NCBI GenBank assembly: GCA_943787225.1
Contig: CALSLP010000001.1
Coordinates: 904,964 to 968,963 of the forward strand
DNA length: 64,000 nt
Source: an uncultured Alphaproteobacteria bacterium
GTDB taxonomy: Bacteria; Pseudomonadota; Alphaproteobacteria; MPNO01; UBA2964
Direction of reading: 5' to 3'
The notes beneath the pieces were generated by a model, which saw nothing but the letters and a program-made list of their open reading frames with translations, was not told where the DNA came from and made no database searches. The first letter of the stretch is position 1. The number at the start of each line of letters is the position of its first letter. The translations under genes and the position numbers were made by a program. Shown piece after piece: positions 17,532 through 25,380 of the stretch.

Positions 17532-17945
17532 CTAGGCGTCGACTTTCTGCTGAACACGTTTGACACCACGTTCACGGTCGGCCTCATATTCCACTTCCTG
17601 AAACCCATGCGTCGACAGGTCGAAGTTATTACCTTCAGGATCACAGCCCCGCTTTTCGGCATAGGGACGATTGCGCGGCCGTTGACCGGGCGGGTTCAAC
17701 CCAAACTCTGCCATCCGTTTAGCGATCTCTTCCGTATCATCGACATGAAACCCGAAATGGTTAAGCCCGTTCGGTTTGCCCTCCGCCTTTTGCGGCAGCA
17801 AGGCAACATTGATATAGCCATCGGTGAGATAGGTCGCGCCGTTTTTGGAGCTATGCAAAATCTTCATGTCGAAGACCTGTTTGTAGAATTCCGCCAGCTT
17901 TGGCGGATCCATTGAAACCATCGCTATATGTTTAATTTTAGCCAT
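17532..17945 (-). CDS. VOC-family (glyoxalase/dioxygenase-fold) protein
   Basis: A 137-residue protein. The ATG at 17945 is supported by AGGAGG 7 nt upstream; the longer frame to 18065 overlaps the amidase and has no family similarity. IKHIAMVSMD, LNHFGFHVDD and a CDPEGNNFDLS ending are the conserved strands of VOC modules, with His6, His61-66 and a Glu/Asp-rich C-end as possible metal ligands. Only one module is present, so it would act as a dimer. Its place between amidase and dehydrogenase suggests a catabolic step; reaction unknown. Confidence 0.82.
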   Translation of the reverse strand: MAKIKHIAMVSMDPPKLAEFYKQVFDMKILHSSKNGATYLTDGYINVALLPQKAEGKPNGLNHFGFHVDDTEEIAKRMAEFGLNPPGQRPRNRPYAEKRGCDPEGNNFDLSTHGFQEVEYEADRERGVKRVQQKVDA

Positions 17946-18000
17946 AAAAGCCTCCTGTTTCTTGATTCCGACTCTTATAGCCAAAATCTTTACGTGTATC

Positions 18001-19296
18001 TTACGCCGGAACCAGCTGTTCAAGAACCCATTTCGCAACATCAAAAAGGGCATCGTCCTCGCCATGCCGCCCGATCAGCTGGATCGCCACCGGCATGTTG
18101 TTGGGGCCCCGATAGGTCGGCAGCGCATAGCTCGGCGCATGCAGCAGATTCCACATGCCAATATGGGTATGATCGCCGGTGCTGTTGCGATCCGGCGGCG
18201 CTTCGCCTGCTGTGCAAGGCGCGATGATCGCGTCGAACGCGTTGAACAGCAGATCAAGATCGTGGCGGCGATCCGCCCCGACCTTGATGGCATGGGCATA
18301 TTCCTCATAGTCCCAGGCGAACCCTTTCGCGACAGCTTTCTGGAGCTGCGGACTGAGCAGATCGCGATGGTTGTACCATTCATGCGCCGTCGCCCGGGCG
18401 CGCTCGTAGCTCGAAATTATATCGCGAGCCGAAACCAGCTCATCGAAACTCTCGGGCAGGATCAGCTCAACCACTGCAGCACCGCGCGCCGACAATACTT
18501 CTTTAGCGATCTGAATTGCCTCTTCGGTCTCCGGCTTCACGATATCCCAGAGATGGGTTTTGCAGATCGCGATGCGGGGCGAGGTTACCGGCGCTCGTTC
18601 CCGCCTTAGCGGACGCCCGAGCAATGCCGCGCTGATCAGCTCGACATCGTCAATGCCACGCGTCAACAAACCCAGCGTATCGAGCGATTGCGCCGCCGGC
18701 CAGACACCATGAATACTGAAGGTATCAAAGGTTGGCTTATACCCGATAACGCCGCAATGCGCCGCTGGTCGATGAATCGACCCTGCGGTTTGGGTGCCAA
18801 ATGCCGCCGGTACCATAAAATCAGCAACGGCGGCCCCGGAGCCGCTGCTGGACCCACCCGGCGTGCAGGCCAGATTATGAGGGTTGGCTGTTGGTGGCGG
18901 TGCCATCCCGGCGAATTCAACCGTCACGGTTTTGCCCAGGATAACAGCACCGGCCGCCCGCAATAGAGCAACACAGGCAGCGTCATAGCCAGGACGATGC
19001 CCTTCATAAATCGGCGATCCCATGCCGGTCGGCATATCGTGGGTTGCGATAATATCTTTAACGCCGAATGGCACACCATGCAGCAGGCCTTTTCGTTCAT
19101 CCGCCACATCACATGCGCGCGCCTGTGCCAGCGCCAATTCGGGATCAATAAACGCCCAGGCTTTTACGTCACCGTCGCGCGCTTCGACCCGATCAAGACA
19201 AGCGCGGGTCAGTTGTTCTGAGGTAATGTCGCCACGCTCAATCGCCGTGGCGGCCTCGGCAAAGGAAAGTTCGTTCAACATGGAAAGACTCGACAT
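18001..19296 (-). CDS. Amidase signature family hydrolase
   Basis: A 431-residue amidase. The Ser-cisSer-Lys triad is visible: Lys80 in GVPFGVKD, the Gly/Ser-rich TPGGSSSGSGAAVA (cis-Ser about 150), and nucleophile Ser173 in TQTAGSIHRPA. The N-terminal helix and final LIGRHGEDDALF are typical of small-molecule amidases (AtzE/GatA-like fold) and not GatA itself. Start taken at the ATG at 19296; a TTG one codon earlier is possible and neither has a strong Shine-Dalgarno. First gene of a run with VOC and FAD dehydrogenase, so amide hydrolysis may feed the later oxidations. Confidence 0.85.
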   Translation of the reverse strand: MSSLSMLNELSFAEAATAIERGDITSEQLTRACLDRVEARDGDVKAWAFIDPELALAQARACDVADERKGLLHGVPFGVKDIIATHDMPTGMGSPIYEGHRPGYDAACVALLRAAGAVILGKTVTVEFAGMAPPPTANPHNLACTPGGSSSGSGAAVADFMVPAAFGTQTAGSIHRPAAHCGVIGYKPTFDTFSIHGVWPAAQSLDTLGLLTRGIDDVELISAALLGRPLRRERAPVTSPRIAICKTHLWDIVKPETEEAIQIAKEVLSARGAAVVELILPESFDELVSARDIISSYERARATAHEWYNHRDLLSPQLQKAVAKGFAWDYEEYAHAIKVGADRRHDLDLLFNAFDAIIAPCTAGEAPPDRNSTGDHTHIGMWNLLHAPSYALPTYRGPNNMPVAIQLIGRHGEDDALFDVAKWVLEQLVPA

Positions 19297-19334
19297 CAAA
19301 AGTCATTTATGCGCAACCGCCCACCACAAAAAAC

Positions 19335-19370
19335 CAAAAGAAAAGGCGGCCCCGCTTTCGCCGGACCGCC
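19335..19370 (-). terminator. Intrinsic terminator after sthA
   Basis: On the minus strand, GGCGG and CCGCC arms (plus 19345-19349 and 19366-19370) with further inner pairing form a stem, followed by TTTTCTTTT. It lies 26 bp beyond the sthA stop and upstream of the amidase start, so it separates the two same-strand transcripts. Confidence 0.65.
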
Positions 19371-19395
19371 GTCTTTATTTACAACCGTGCCGCAA

Positions 19396-20871
19396 CTATT
19401 CGAGGCGGTTTATCCCGTCAAATGCGGCGGTTTTGTAGCATTCCGCCAAGGTCGGGTAATTAAAGACGGTATCAACGAAATAATCGACCGTCCCCTCATG
19501 CGCCATAACAGCCTGACCGATATGGATCAGCTCCGCGGCTTGTTCACCAATGATCGACACACCGAGCAGCTGGCGCGTTTCCATATGGAACATGATTTTC
19601 AACATGCCCGTGGAATCACCAATGATCTGGCCCCGCGCGATCTCACGATAGAAAGCCTTGCCGACCTCATAGGGAACGCCCTCTTTGGTGAGCTGTTCCT
19701 CGGTTTTACCAACTACGGAGATTTCCGGAATGGTATAAATGCCATAAGGAAAGAGTTCAGCCACACTGTGTGAATCATGATTGAACGCATGACACGCAGC
19801 CAGACGGCCTTGTTCCATTGAAGTCGATGCCAGACTTGGGAATCCGATGACGTCCCCGACTGCATAGATATGGGGTGCCGCCGTCTGATGATTTTCATCA
19901 ACCACGAGCCGCCCCCGATCATCAGCCTCTAACCCCGCAGCGGGCAGGTTAAGTTCCGATGTCGCGCCGGTACGCCCAATACTATAGAGCGCCTTTTCAG
20001 TAACAATCTGCTTGCCACTTTCCAGAATAATCCGAACGCGTTTGCCTTTGGGACCATCAAAAACTTCAAGATCACGTACTTCTTCGTCGAGACGGAAGGT
20101 TACGCGGTTCTGACGCATTTGATACACCAGCGTGTCGATAATCTCCGCATCAACGAAATCCAATAGACGCGGGCGCTTATCAATGACGGTTACTCTGACG
20201 CCCAACGTCGATAGAATCGTGGCATATTCCAGCCCGATGACCCCGGCCCCAACGACCGCGAGGGTTTTTGGAAGCGTCTCAAGATCGAGAATGTCATCGC
20301 TGGTAAAAACACACTGCCCATCAAATGGTATTTTCGGATCTTTCGTGGTTTCGGTGCCGACGCCAATAACAATGCGATCCGATGTAATATCGCGCTGTCC
20401 ACGCCCATCAAAAAAGGTCAGTCGGACGGTATGGGCATCAACAAAAGACGCGCGAGCTTCCAGTACCGAAATACCATTCCGGTGCAGCTGGTGATTGGTG
20501 ACATCAATCTCGTTACGGATCACATGCCCAGTCCGAAACAGGAGGTCCTTCATGGTGATGTCATTTTTGACCGAATAGGCCGACCCATAGACGTTGCGCT
20601 CGCGATAACCGGAAAGATGTACCGCGGCTTCACGCAATGTTTTTGAGGGGATCGTTCCGGTATTGATACAAACCCCGCCAATAACGGTCTTTTGCTCAAT
20701 AACAACGGTCCGCTTGCCGAGTTTTGCGGATTGAATGGCCGCGCGCTGCCCCGAAGGGCCCGACCCTATGACCAGCATATCGAAGTCATAGAGGGGCGGA
20801 GAGTCGATTCCGGCGATGTCTGAGGAGTCGCTTGGCGAAAAATGTTCCACGTTGCTACCTGCTAATGTCAT
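19396..20871 (-). CDS. sthA: Soluble pyridine nucleotide transhydrogenase (SthA-type)
   Basis: A 491-residue flavoprotein of the disulfide reductase superfamily. The FAD motif VIGSGPSGQRAA is at 34-45. The site where disulfide reductases have CxxxxC reads CINTGT followed by IPSK, so only the first Cys is present, as in SthA enzymes. A second dinucleotide motif, VVGAGVIGLEYA, and a C-terminal dimerisation domain follow. It should move hydride between NADPH and NAD+ in the cytoplasm. It has about 25 extra N-terminal residues compared with E. coli SthA. A terminator follows it. Confidence 0.88.
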   Translation of the reverse strand: MTLAGSNVEHFSPSDSSDIAGIDSPPLYDFDMLVIGSGPSGQRAAIQSAKLGKRTVVIEQKTVIGGVCINTGTIPSKTLREAAVHLSGYRERNVYGSAYSVKNDITMKDLLFRTGHVIRNEIDVTNHQLHRNGISVLEARASFVDAHTVRLTFFDGRGQRDITSDRIVIGVGTETTKDPKIPFDGQCVFTSDDILDLETLPKTLAVVGAGVIGLEYATILSTLGVRVTVIDKRPRLLDFVDAEIIDTLVYQMRQNRVTFRLDEEVRDLEVFDGPKGKRVRIILESGKQIVTEKALYSIGRTGATSELNLPAAGLEADDRGRLVVDENHQTAAPHIYAVGDVIGFPSLASTSMEQGRLAACHAFNHDSHSVAELFPYGIYTIPEISVVGKTEEQLTKEGVPYEVGKAFYREIARGQIIGDSTGMLKIMFHMETRQLLGVSIIGEQAAELIHIGQAVMAHEGTVDYFVDTVFNYPTLAECYKTAAFDGINRLE

Positions 20872-21056
20872 AAAAATGAAATTTGTTAAGGGGGACTGTG
20901 GGCCGGATATAGTAAATATTTGTTAAACATTCTTGATAGTTAGGGCATAAATTAAAAATAAATGTCTTTGAAAATCAGCGTATTTCCGCCAAACTGTGCC
21001 ACTTGAGGGCTGCCGGACACGCTGGCAACCCGCCCGTTAACGCTAACGAGGGTTGT

Positions 21057-21827
21057 GTGCTCCGTTATTTACAGAGCTTACGGTTACCGATGTGCTGCAT
21101 TTTTGCCGGCGCAATCCTTCTTGCACACGCATCATATGCAGCACCAGTCGGTATCATCGGTTACGACATCAACAATGCGATTACCGACCAACCCGTAAAC
21201 CCAGCTGCATTAGGTTTCTTCGGCCATACCAATAGCTATAGCGGAACAATTACCGACACCGGCTTAACCGCCTCCACTGCTTTCGGCACCGGGGCCCTGG
21301 TTAATTACAGCGGCGGCACCGGTACACTCACTGACGGCAATATCAGCAACGGGTCTCAAAACACACAGTTTTTCACAATTTCCAGCAATCCTGGCAGCGG
21401 TCCGGTACCCGTCGGACTAACCATCACCCTGTTTCTCGACGGGTACTATAAACTCAATACGCTGGAATTTTTTGGTACGAACAATTCCCAAAGCAGCCTG
21501 CCAGGGCGCCTTGATGGCGTTGACGTAGAAGTTTTCGACGGGACGACCGCTTCGTTCTCCCCGACCACACCCTTCGGGCCGTTGAATTCACAAAGCATCC
21601 CGGTAAACGACCGGGTGAACTTTCTCGGCTCGGCGATCGACGGGTTGGAAACCGACAGAATTATCCTGAGCAATTTCTCTTCAACCGGAAACGATATTTT
21701 TATCCTTACCGAGATCCTTTCCGACGGCGAGTTCATCAAGGGTCTTCCCGCACCCGGCCAATTCGCGGTGTTTTGCGCGGCACTCACTTTCTTTGGCTTC
21801 AGGCGCTTTCAATTGACGGCACGCTAA
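21057..21827 (+). CDS. Secreted protein with PEP-CTERM-like sorting signal
   Basis: About 256 residues from a GTG at 21057, chosen because GAGGG precedes it by 4 nt; a TTG-started longer frame exists. A signal peptide is followed by a Thr/Ser/Gly/Asn-rich mature region of low charge, probably beta-rich. The C-terminus is PAPGQFAVFCAALTFFGFRR: a Pro motif, hydrophobic stretch and Arg cluster in the order of PEP-CTERM signals (PAPG variant). Such proteins are processed by an exosortase. No exosortase gene lies in this window. A promoter between it and sthA is likely but not identified. Confidence 0.7.
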   Translation: MLRYLQSLRLPMCCIFAGAILLAHASYAAPVGIIGYDINNAITDQPVNPAALGFFGHTNSYSGTITDTGLTASTAFGTGALVNYSGGTGTLTDGNISNGSQNTQFFTISSNPGSGPVPVGLTITLFLDGYYKLNTLEFFGTNNSQSSLPGRLDGVDVEVFDGTTASFSPTTPFGPLNSQSIPVNDRVNFLGSAIDGLETDRIILSNFSSTGNDIFILTEILSDGEFIKGLPAPGQFAVFCAALTFFGFRRFQLTAR

Positions 21828-21993
21828 CGTTTCCTTTCAGTCTGAAATTCAACACCACAACTCATTTGCCATAGAGGGTCTTGTGAAATAGGCCGGGTTT
21901 TGTCAGAGTCGCGCCGCAATTTCGGGGAGCGAAAAATGCTAACCGTTAAACGACTTTCAATTGACGAAGCCAGGCAGCGAAAGAAAGAAAGAA

Positions 21994-22677
21994 ATGAGCG
22001 TTTTTGATATTCAGGGCGATGCCCGGCGGGCGATGGATGTCATCCTCGGCGGTGGTATTGCCATCATCCCAAGTTATGTCGGCTACGTCATTTTGGGCGC
22101 CACAACGGAAGCCATTAACAAGACCATCGAGGTTAAAGAGCGCGGTCCCTCAAAGCTGAATGCCGTTATTGGTTGCGCCTCAATGCATGCGGCTCTGCAT
22201 GTTCTGGAGGGCCGCAATCGGGAGATCGTTCGGACCATCACGCAAGGCTATGACCTGCCGATGGGGACGGTCGCCCCGGCAGACTTAAATCATCCGATGA
22301 TGAAAAATCTCGACGCCGAGGTATTCGAACGGACCACCTTGGGCGGCACGATCGCGATGTTGCTCAATGCCGGGCCGTTGATGGATACGATGGCTCAGCT
22401 CAGCTTTGAAGCGGGCCAACTGGTTGTCGGCTCATCAGCAAACCTCTCACTGCATGGTACTAAATTCAGAGCACAAGACATCGAACAGCAGGTTCTTGAT
22501 GCTGCTGATATCGTTATTGATTATGGATTGATGCGCTGGGCGAACTACGGCCGGTCGTCGACCATGGTCAATGTGCATGACTTCAGTGTGGTGCGCTATG
22601 GCAGCTGTCTTGATCTAATCAATGATGTGCTGCAACGCCATTACGACTTCACATTGCCTCCAGAACCAGAGCGTTAA
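21994..22677 (+). CDS. YrdC/Sua5-domain protein, atypical
   Basis: A 227-residue protein from the ATG at 21994. It has the YrdC layout: GGGIAIIPSYVGY at the place of the usual PTDTVYGL, a KxR-type KERGPSK, and VVGSSANLSLHG for the conserved SxAN substrate loop. The replacement of the TDT segment by SYVGY suggests it is not the housekeeping threonylcarbamoyl-AMP synthase. A nucleotide or carbamoyl-transfer role can only be guessed. Its stop overlaps the stop of the convergent methyltransferase (TTAA at 22674-22677 serves both). Confidence 0.72.
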   Translation: MSVFDIQGDARRAMDVILGGGIAIIPSYVGYVILGATTEAINKTIEVKERGPSKLNAVIGCASMHAALHVLEGRNREIVRTITQGYDLPMGTVAPADLNHPMMKNLDAEVFERTTLGGTIAMLLNAGPLMDTMAQLSFEAGQLVVGSSANLSLHGTKFRAQDIEQQVLDAADIVIDYGLMRWANYGRSSTMVNVHDFSVVRYGSCLDLINDVLQRHYDFTLPPEPER

Positions 22678-23834
22678 TCGGGGTTCTGCAAGACCCAGAT
22701 ATCGCCGCCGACGGGTTCACCATATTCGATCCGTAACTTCTCATTGTTTACCGATCGCTCTCTAAGACCCGCCGCCTGTGCGCAACCCCGGACATAGGCG
22801 CGGCCATGCGCATAACGTCCTGACGCTGTGAGGTGGAAGCCGACCCCCTCATGGGCTTCGAGGGAAAAGATAGCCATGCCACCCGGTTTCAGAACGTTGG
22901 CGACGCTGACAAACAGCTCATCCAGCAATCCAAAATAGACAAAGACATCGGCGGCGAGCACGAGGTCATAGGACCGCCGCGTTTTATCCATATAGGCAAC
23001 CACTTCCGATTTGGTGAGCGTTTTATAGACGCGTCGCTTGCGCGCCAGCTTGAGCATTTCTCCCGACAGGTCTACACCATCCAGGCGTTTTGCAAGATCT
23101 TTAACCGCCTCACCACATAAACCGGTGCCGCAGCCTAGGTCGAGAATATCAAGGTTGCCATTGGCCGAGGAACAATAGTCTTTCGCCGTTTCTGCTAAAA
23201 TAGATGGTACCTGATACTCAAGCTCACCGGTGAGCTGATCATCAAAATCAGGCGCAAAACGGTCAAACAAGGTCGCGACATAGCCATCACTCGCGCGCTC
23301 CGGTGCAGCGGCCACGCCCATCGCCGACAGCATATGAAGTGCTTCCGGCTCATCAGGTTCGATATCCAGATAGCGTTGATACCAGCTTGCCGCTTCATCG
23401 CGTTCATCAAGAGCTGCGTAGCTCTCTGCGATCCCCCAAATTGCATCAAGATTGTCGGTAACAACAGCCAAGGCTTTTTCGTAACATTCAATCGCCTTGG
23501 GATAGAGCGCGTCGTCACTCGCTTTCTCCGCCGCAGAGCAGTGATCTTCGGCTTCCTGCTCGTTCGCTTTTTGCGAAAACCGCGCGGCGCGTTTCATATG
23601 ACCGCGCGTTTCAGCAACGGCAGCCCGCCCTCGCAACGCCGCTGCGCTCGTCTTGTCTTTTTCCAGAACAGTACGAAACAACCGATCGGCTGCATCAACC
23701 ATGCCATCAGCCAACAGAGATTGAGCGTGTTCAACCATCTCGGCTGTAGAAAGCAATTGGTTGGATTCCTGGCTGTTTGTTTTCTGCATGAGTCGGGTTT
23801 TGATGCAATCAAGATGGATCGCACCGTCATACAC
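22674..23834 (-). CDS. TPR-containing SAM-dependent methyltransferase
   Basis: A 386-residue two-part protein. Residues about 30-180 carry tetratricopeptide-like helical repeats (AAALRGRAAVAETRG, YPKAIECYEKALAV, DEAASWYQRYLDIEPDEPEA). Residues about 215-386 form a class I methyltransferase with motif I ILDLGCGTGLCG and the VDLSGEML acidic turn. Proteins of this build are common in alphaproteobacteria with few known targets; the TPR part probably recruits a protein. The start is GTG at 23834 with AGGGTGAG upstream. It is convergent with the YrdC-like gene. Confidence 0.85.
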   Translation of the reverse strand: MYDGAIHLDCIKTRLMQKTNSQESNQLLSTAEMVEHAQSLLADGMVDAADRLFRTVLEKDKTSAAALRGRAAVAETRGHMKRAARFSQKANEQEAEDHCSAAEKASDDALYPKAIECYEKALAVVTDNLDAIWGIAESYAALDERDEAASWYQRYLDIEPDEPEALHMLSAMGVAAAPERASDGYVATLFDRFAPDFDDQLTGELEYQVPSILAETAKDYCSSANGNLDILDLGCGTGLCGEAVKDLAKRLDGVDLSGEMLKLARKRRVYKTLTKSEVVAYMDKTRRSYDLVLAADVFVYFGLLDELFVSVANVLKPGGMAIFSLEAHEGVGFHLTASGRYAHGRAYVRGCAQAAGLRERSVNNEKLRIEYGEPVGGDIWVLQNPD

Positions 23835-23967
23835 TAACTCACCCTAACGTCGAACCAAATTAAGACTACCATCGGCGGTGATCATTGCGCCGCCGATTGT
23901 TGCGGCTTTGGGAACCTCAACCCGAACGCCCGTCGCCTTTGCTTTTAGCGCGCTTGTTCTTTTCCCA

Positions 23968-24180
23968 CTATCGACACCGCCTGTTCCGCCCGCGATTCTT
24001 TTTCTTACTTGAACAAGGCGATGGAACGACAAGGGCATTCGCACTGCGATCAATATGCATGATTGTCGGCGCCACATAGGCAGCGGTGGCAGCTAGACCG
24101 AGACGCGTTAACGCAGCGCGGCGGGACAAGTCAGACCCATCAGTCCCGCCAATTCGTTTAGATTTTTCATTTTTAGGCAT
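23968..24180 (-). CDS. Small Tat-signal-like peptide, tandem paralog 2
   Basis: A 70-residue protein. A polar N-terminus leads to SRRAALTRLGLAATAAYVAP, a twin-Arg then alanine-rich hydrophobic segment, then TIMHIDRSANALVVPSPCSS and a basic tail ending NRRCR. The core is nearly identical to the next gene upstream, so they are tandem duplicates. The RR-x-x-L-then-hydrophobic order is Tat-like but lacks the full S/TRRxFLK motif. An open frame in another phase continues about 41 codons past its stop at 23968. Function unknown; it could be a short secreted peptide or a modified-peptide precursor. Confidence 0.65.
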   Translation of the reverse strand: MPKNEKSKRIGGTDGSDLSRRAALTRLGLAATAAYVAPTIMHIDRSANALVVPSPCSSKKKNRGRNRRCR

Positions 24181-24310
24181 ATCGATCTCTTACTAGACTA
24201 CGCAAACAACATGCCTCCCAGAAACACATAAAACCCGTGAAACTGCGATGTATCAGATGCTAGATGGTTTAAAGAATTGGTCGGGGCAGGAAATAACCCG
24301 ATGCCGACTC

Positions 24311-24556
24311 CTACTTATTCTTTTTCTTTTTCTTAGCTGTCTTGCAGCGACGACGGCGCTTGCCACGACCACTTGAACAAGGAGACGGTACGACAAAGGC
24401 GTTGGCACTGCGATCAATATGCATGATCGTCGGCGCCACATAAGCAGCGGTAGCGGCCAGACCGAGACGGGCTAACGCAGCGCGTCGGGTTAGTTTGATC
24501 TCTGGAACAGATTCCGGATTTAGCTCAGAACCCTGCTTAACTTCTTTATCGGACAT
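24311..24556 (-). CDS. Small Tat-signal-like peptide, tandem paralog 1
   Basis: An 81-residue protein from the ATG at 24556 (MSDKEVKQGSEL). It has an acidic leader, then LTRRAALARLGLAATAAYVA, then MHIDRSANAFVVPSPCSS and a strongly basic tail (GRGKRRRRCKTAKK and more lysines). Shared with its neighbour are the twin-Arg helix, the HIDRSANA-VVPSPCS block, one conserved Cys and an Arg-Arg-Cys near the end. It differs in leader and tail, so selection seems to hold the middle block. I do not recognise a named family. It is divergent from mmcB across 300 bp. Confidence 0.65.
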   Translation of the reverse strand: MSDKEVKQGSELNPESVPEIKLTRRAALARLGLAATAAYVAPTIMHIDRSANAFVVPSPCSSGRGKRRRRCKTAKKKKKNK

Positions 24557-24856
24557 GACACACCATCTGTATGACTTTATTAAACTCAATACGCGCAACG
24601 TCTTGCGGCACACTATAGATCGAAGAACCGCTATATTTCAATAACATCGCGCAACAAGAGGCCGACGCTTCTTTACCTGCATTCCTAGTCATAAGTTCAG
24701 GAGCCCTTGTTAAGGGCTGATAGGGGAGCAAACGACATTAAACCGTCCTCTTTCGGTACACTAACTCAACCGACTCTCCCAATGTCTGGATTTTGCCGTC
24801 AATTATGCAAGAATGCAAATTCTTAATGAATTCACGACGGCAGCATCTATAGGTTT
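24557..24856. other. Intergenic region between small peptide gene and mmcB
   Basis: 300 bp between divergent genes. It is AT-rich near mmcB and probably holds both promoters, but I cannot identify convincing -35/-10 pairs. A 61-codon minus frame at 24546-24731 has no gene-like features. No RNA gene or repeat is apparent. Confidence 0.4.
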
Positions 24857-25342
24857 ATGTTACCAATCGATTTTCCCTACGCACCCGTAAATGACGGTCG
24901 GCGCGACCGATTTAATAATCAAACGCCGCTGACCCGGGCGTTAACCCGTGGTGTCTGCAGACTTTTTGCCGATATGGGGTACGGTCCGATGACTGAATTC
25001 CGCCTCCCCAATGGCCGCCGGGTCGACATCATGGCTCTCGGCAATGGCGGTGAGTTTGCCATTGTCGAAGTTAAAAGCTCGGTGCCTGATTTTCGCAGCG
25101 ATGCCAAATGGCAAGAATACCTACCCTATTGTGACAAGTTTTACTTTGCCGTCCCCGACCATTTCCCCGCCGATATTTTGCCAGAGGATTGCGGTATCAT
25201 CGTCGCAGATTCATTTGCGGCCGTCATCGAACGCGGGGCCCCCGAACGGGCGCTCAATGCGACACGACGGCGGCACCAGCTACAACGTTTTGCCCTGACA
25301 GCCAGCGAGCGGCTACAACGGATGACCGATCCCCGCGCCTAA
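24857..25342 (+). CDS. mmcB: MmcB-family DNA repair protein
   Basis: A 161-residue protein of the MmcB (DUF1052) type. RRVDIMALG followed by EFAIVEVKSS gives a D-x(n)-ExK arrangement as in PD-(D/E)XK nucleases. In Caulobacter, MmcB is a damage-induced repair protein of alphaproteobacteria, so this gene also supports the taxonomic reading. It is alone on the plus strand, with hldE convergent 38 bp downstream. No LexA box was seen near its start, though I searched only by eye. Confidence 0.85.
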   Translation: MLPIDFPYAPVNDGRRDRFNNQTPLTRALTRGVCRLFADMGYGPMTEFRLPNGRRVDIMALGNGGEFAIVEVKSSVPDFRSDAKWQEYLPYCDKFYFAVPDHFPADILPEDCGIIVADSFAAVIERGAPERALNATRRRHQLQRFALTASERLQRMTDPRA

Positions 25343-25380
25343 CGAAGTAGCGACCCCGACACCGAGACCCAACGCGAAAC

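Noticed and set aside
17962..18609. 215-codon plus-strand frame over the amidase gene
   Set aside because: It lies antisense to the amidase with complete triad motifs. The reading is Arg/His-rich and looks like a third-position shadow.
23990..24010. Programmed -1 frameshift at the AAGAAAAAG run of a small peptide gene
   Set aside because: The extended frame lies in the +1 phase, not -1, and the zero-frame tail matches the paralog's tail.
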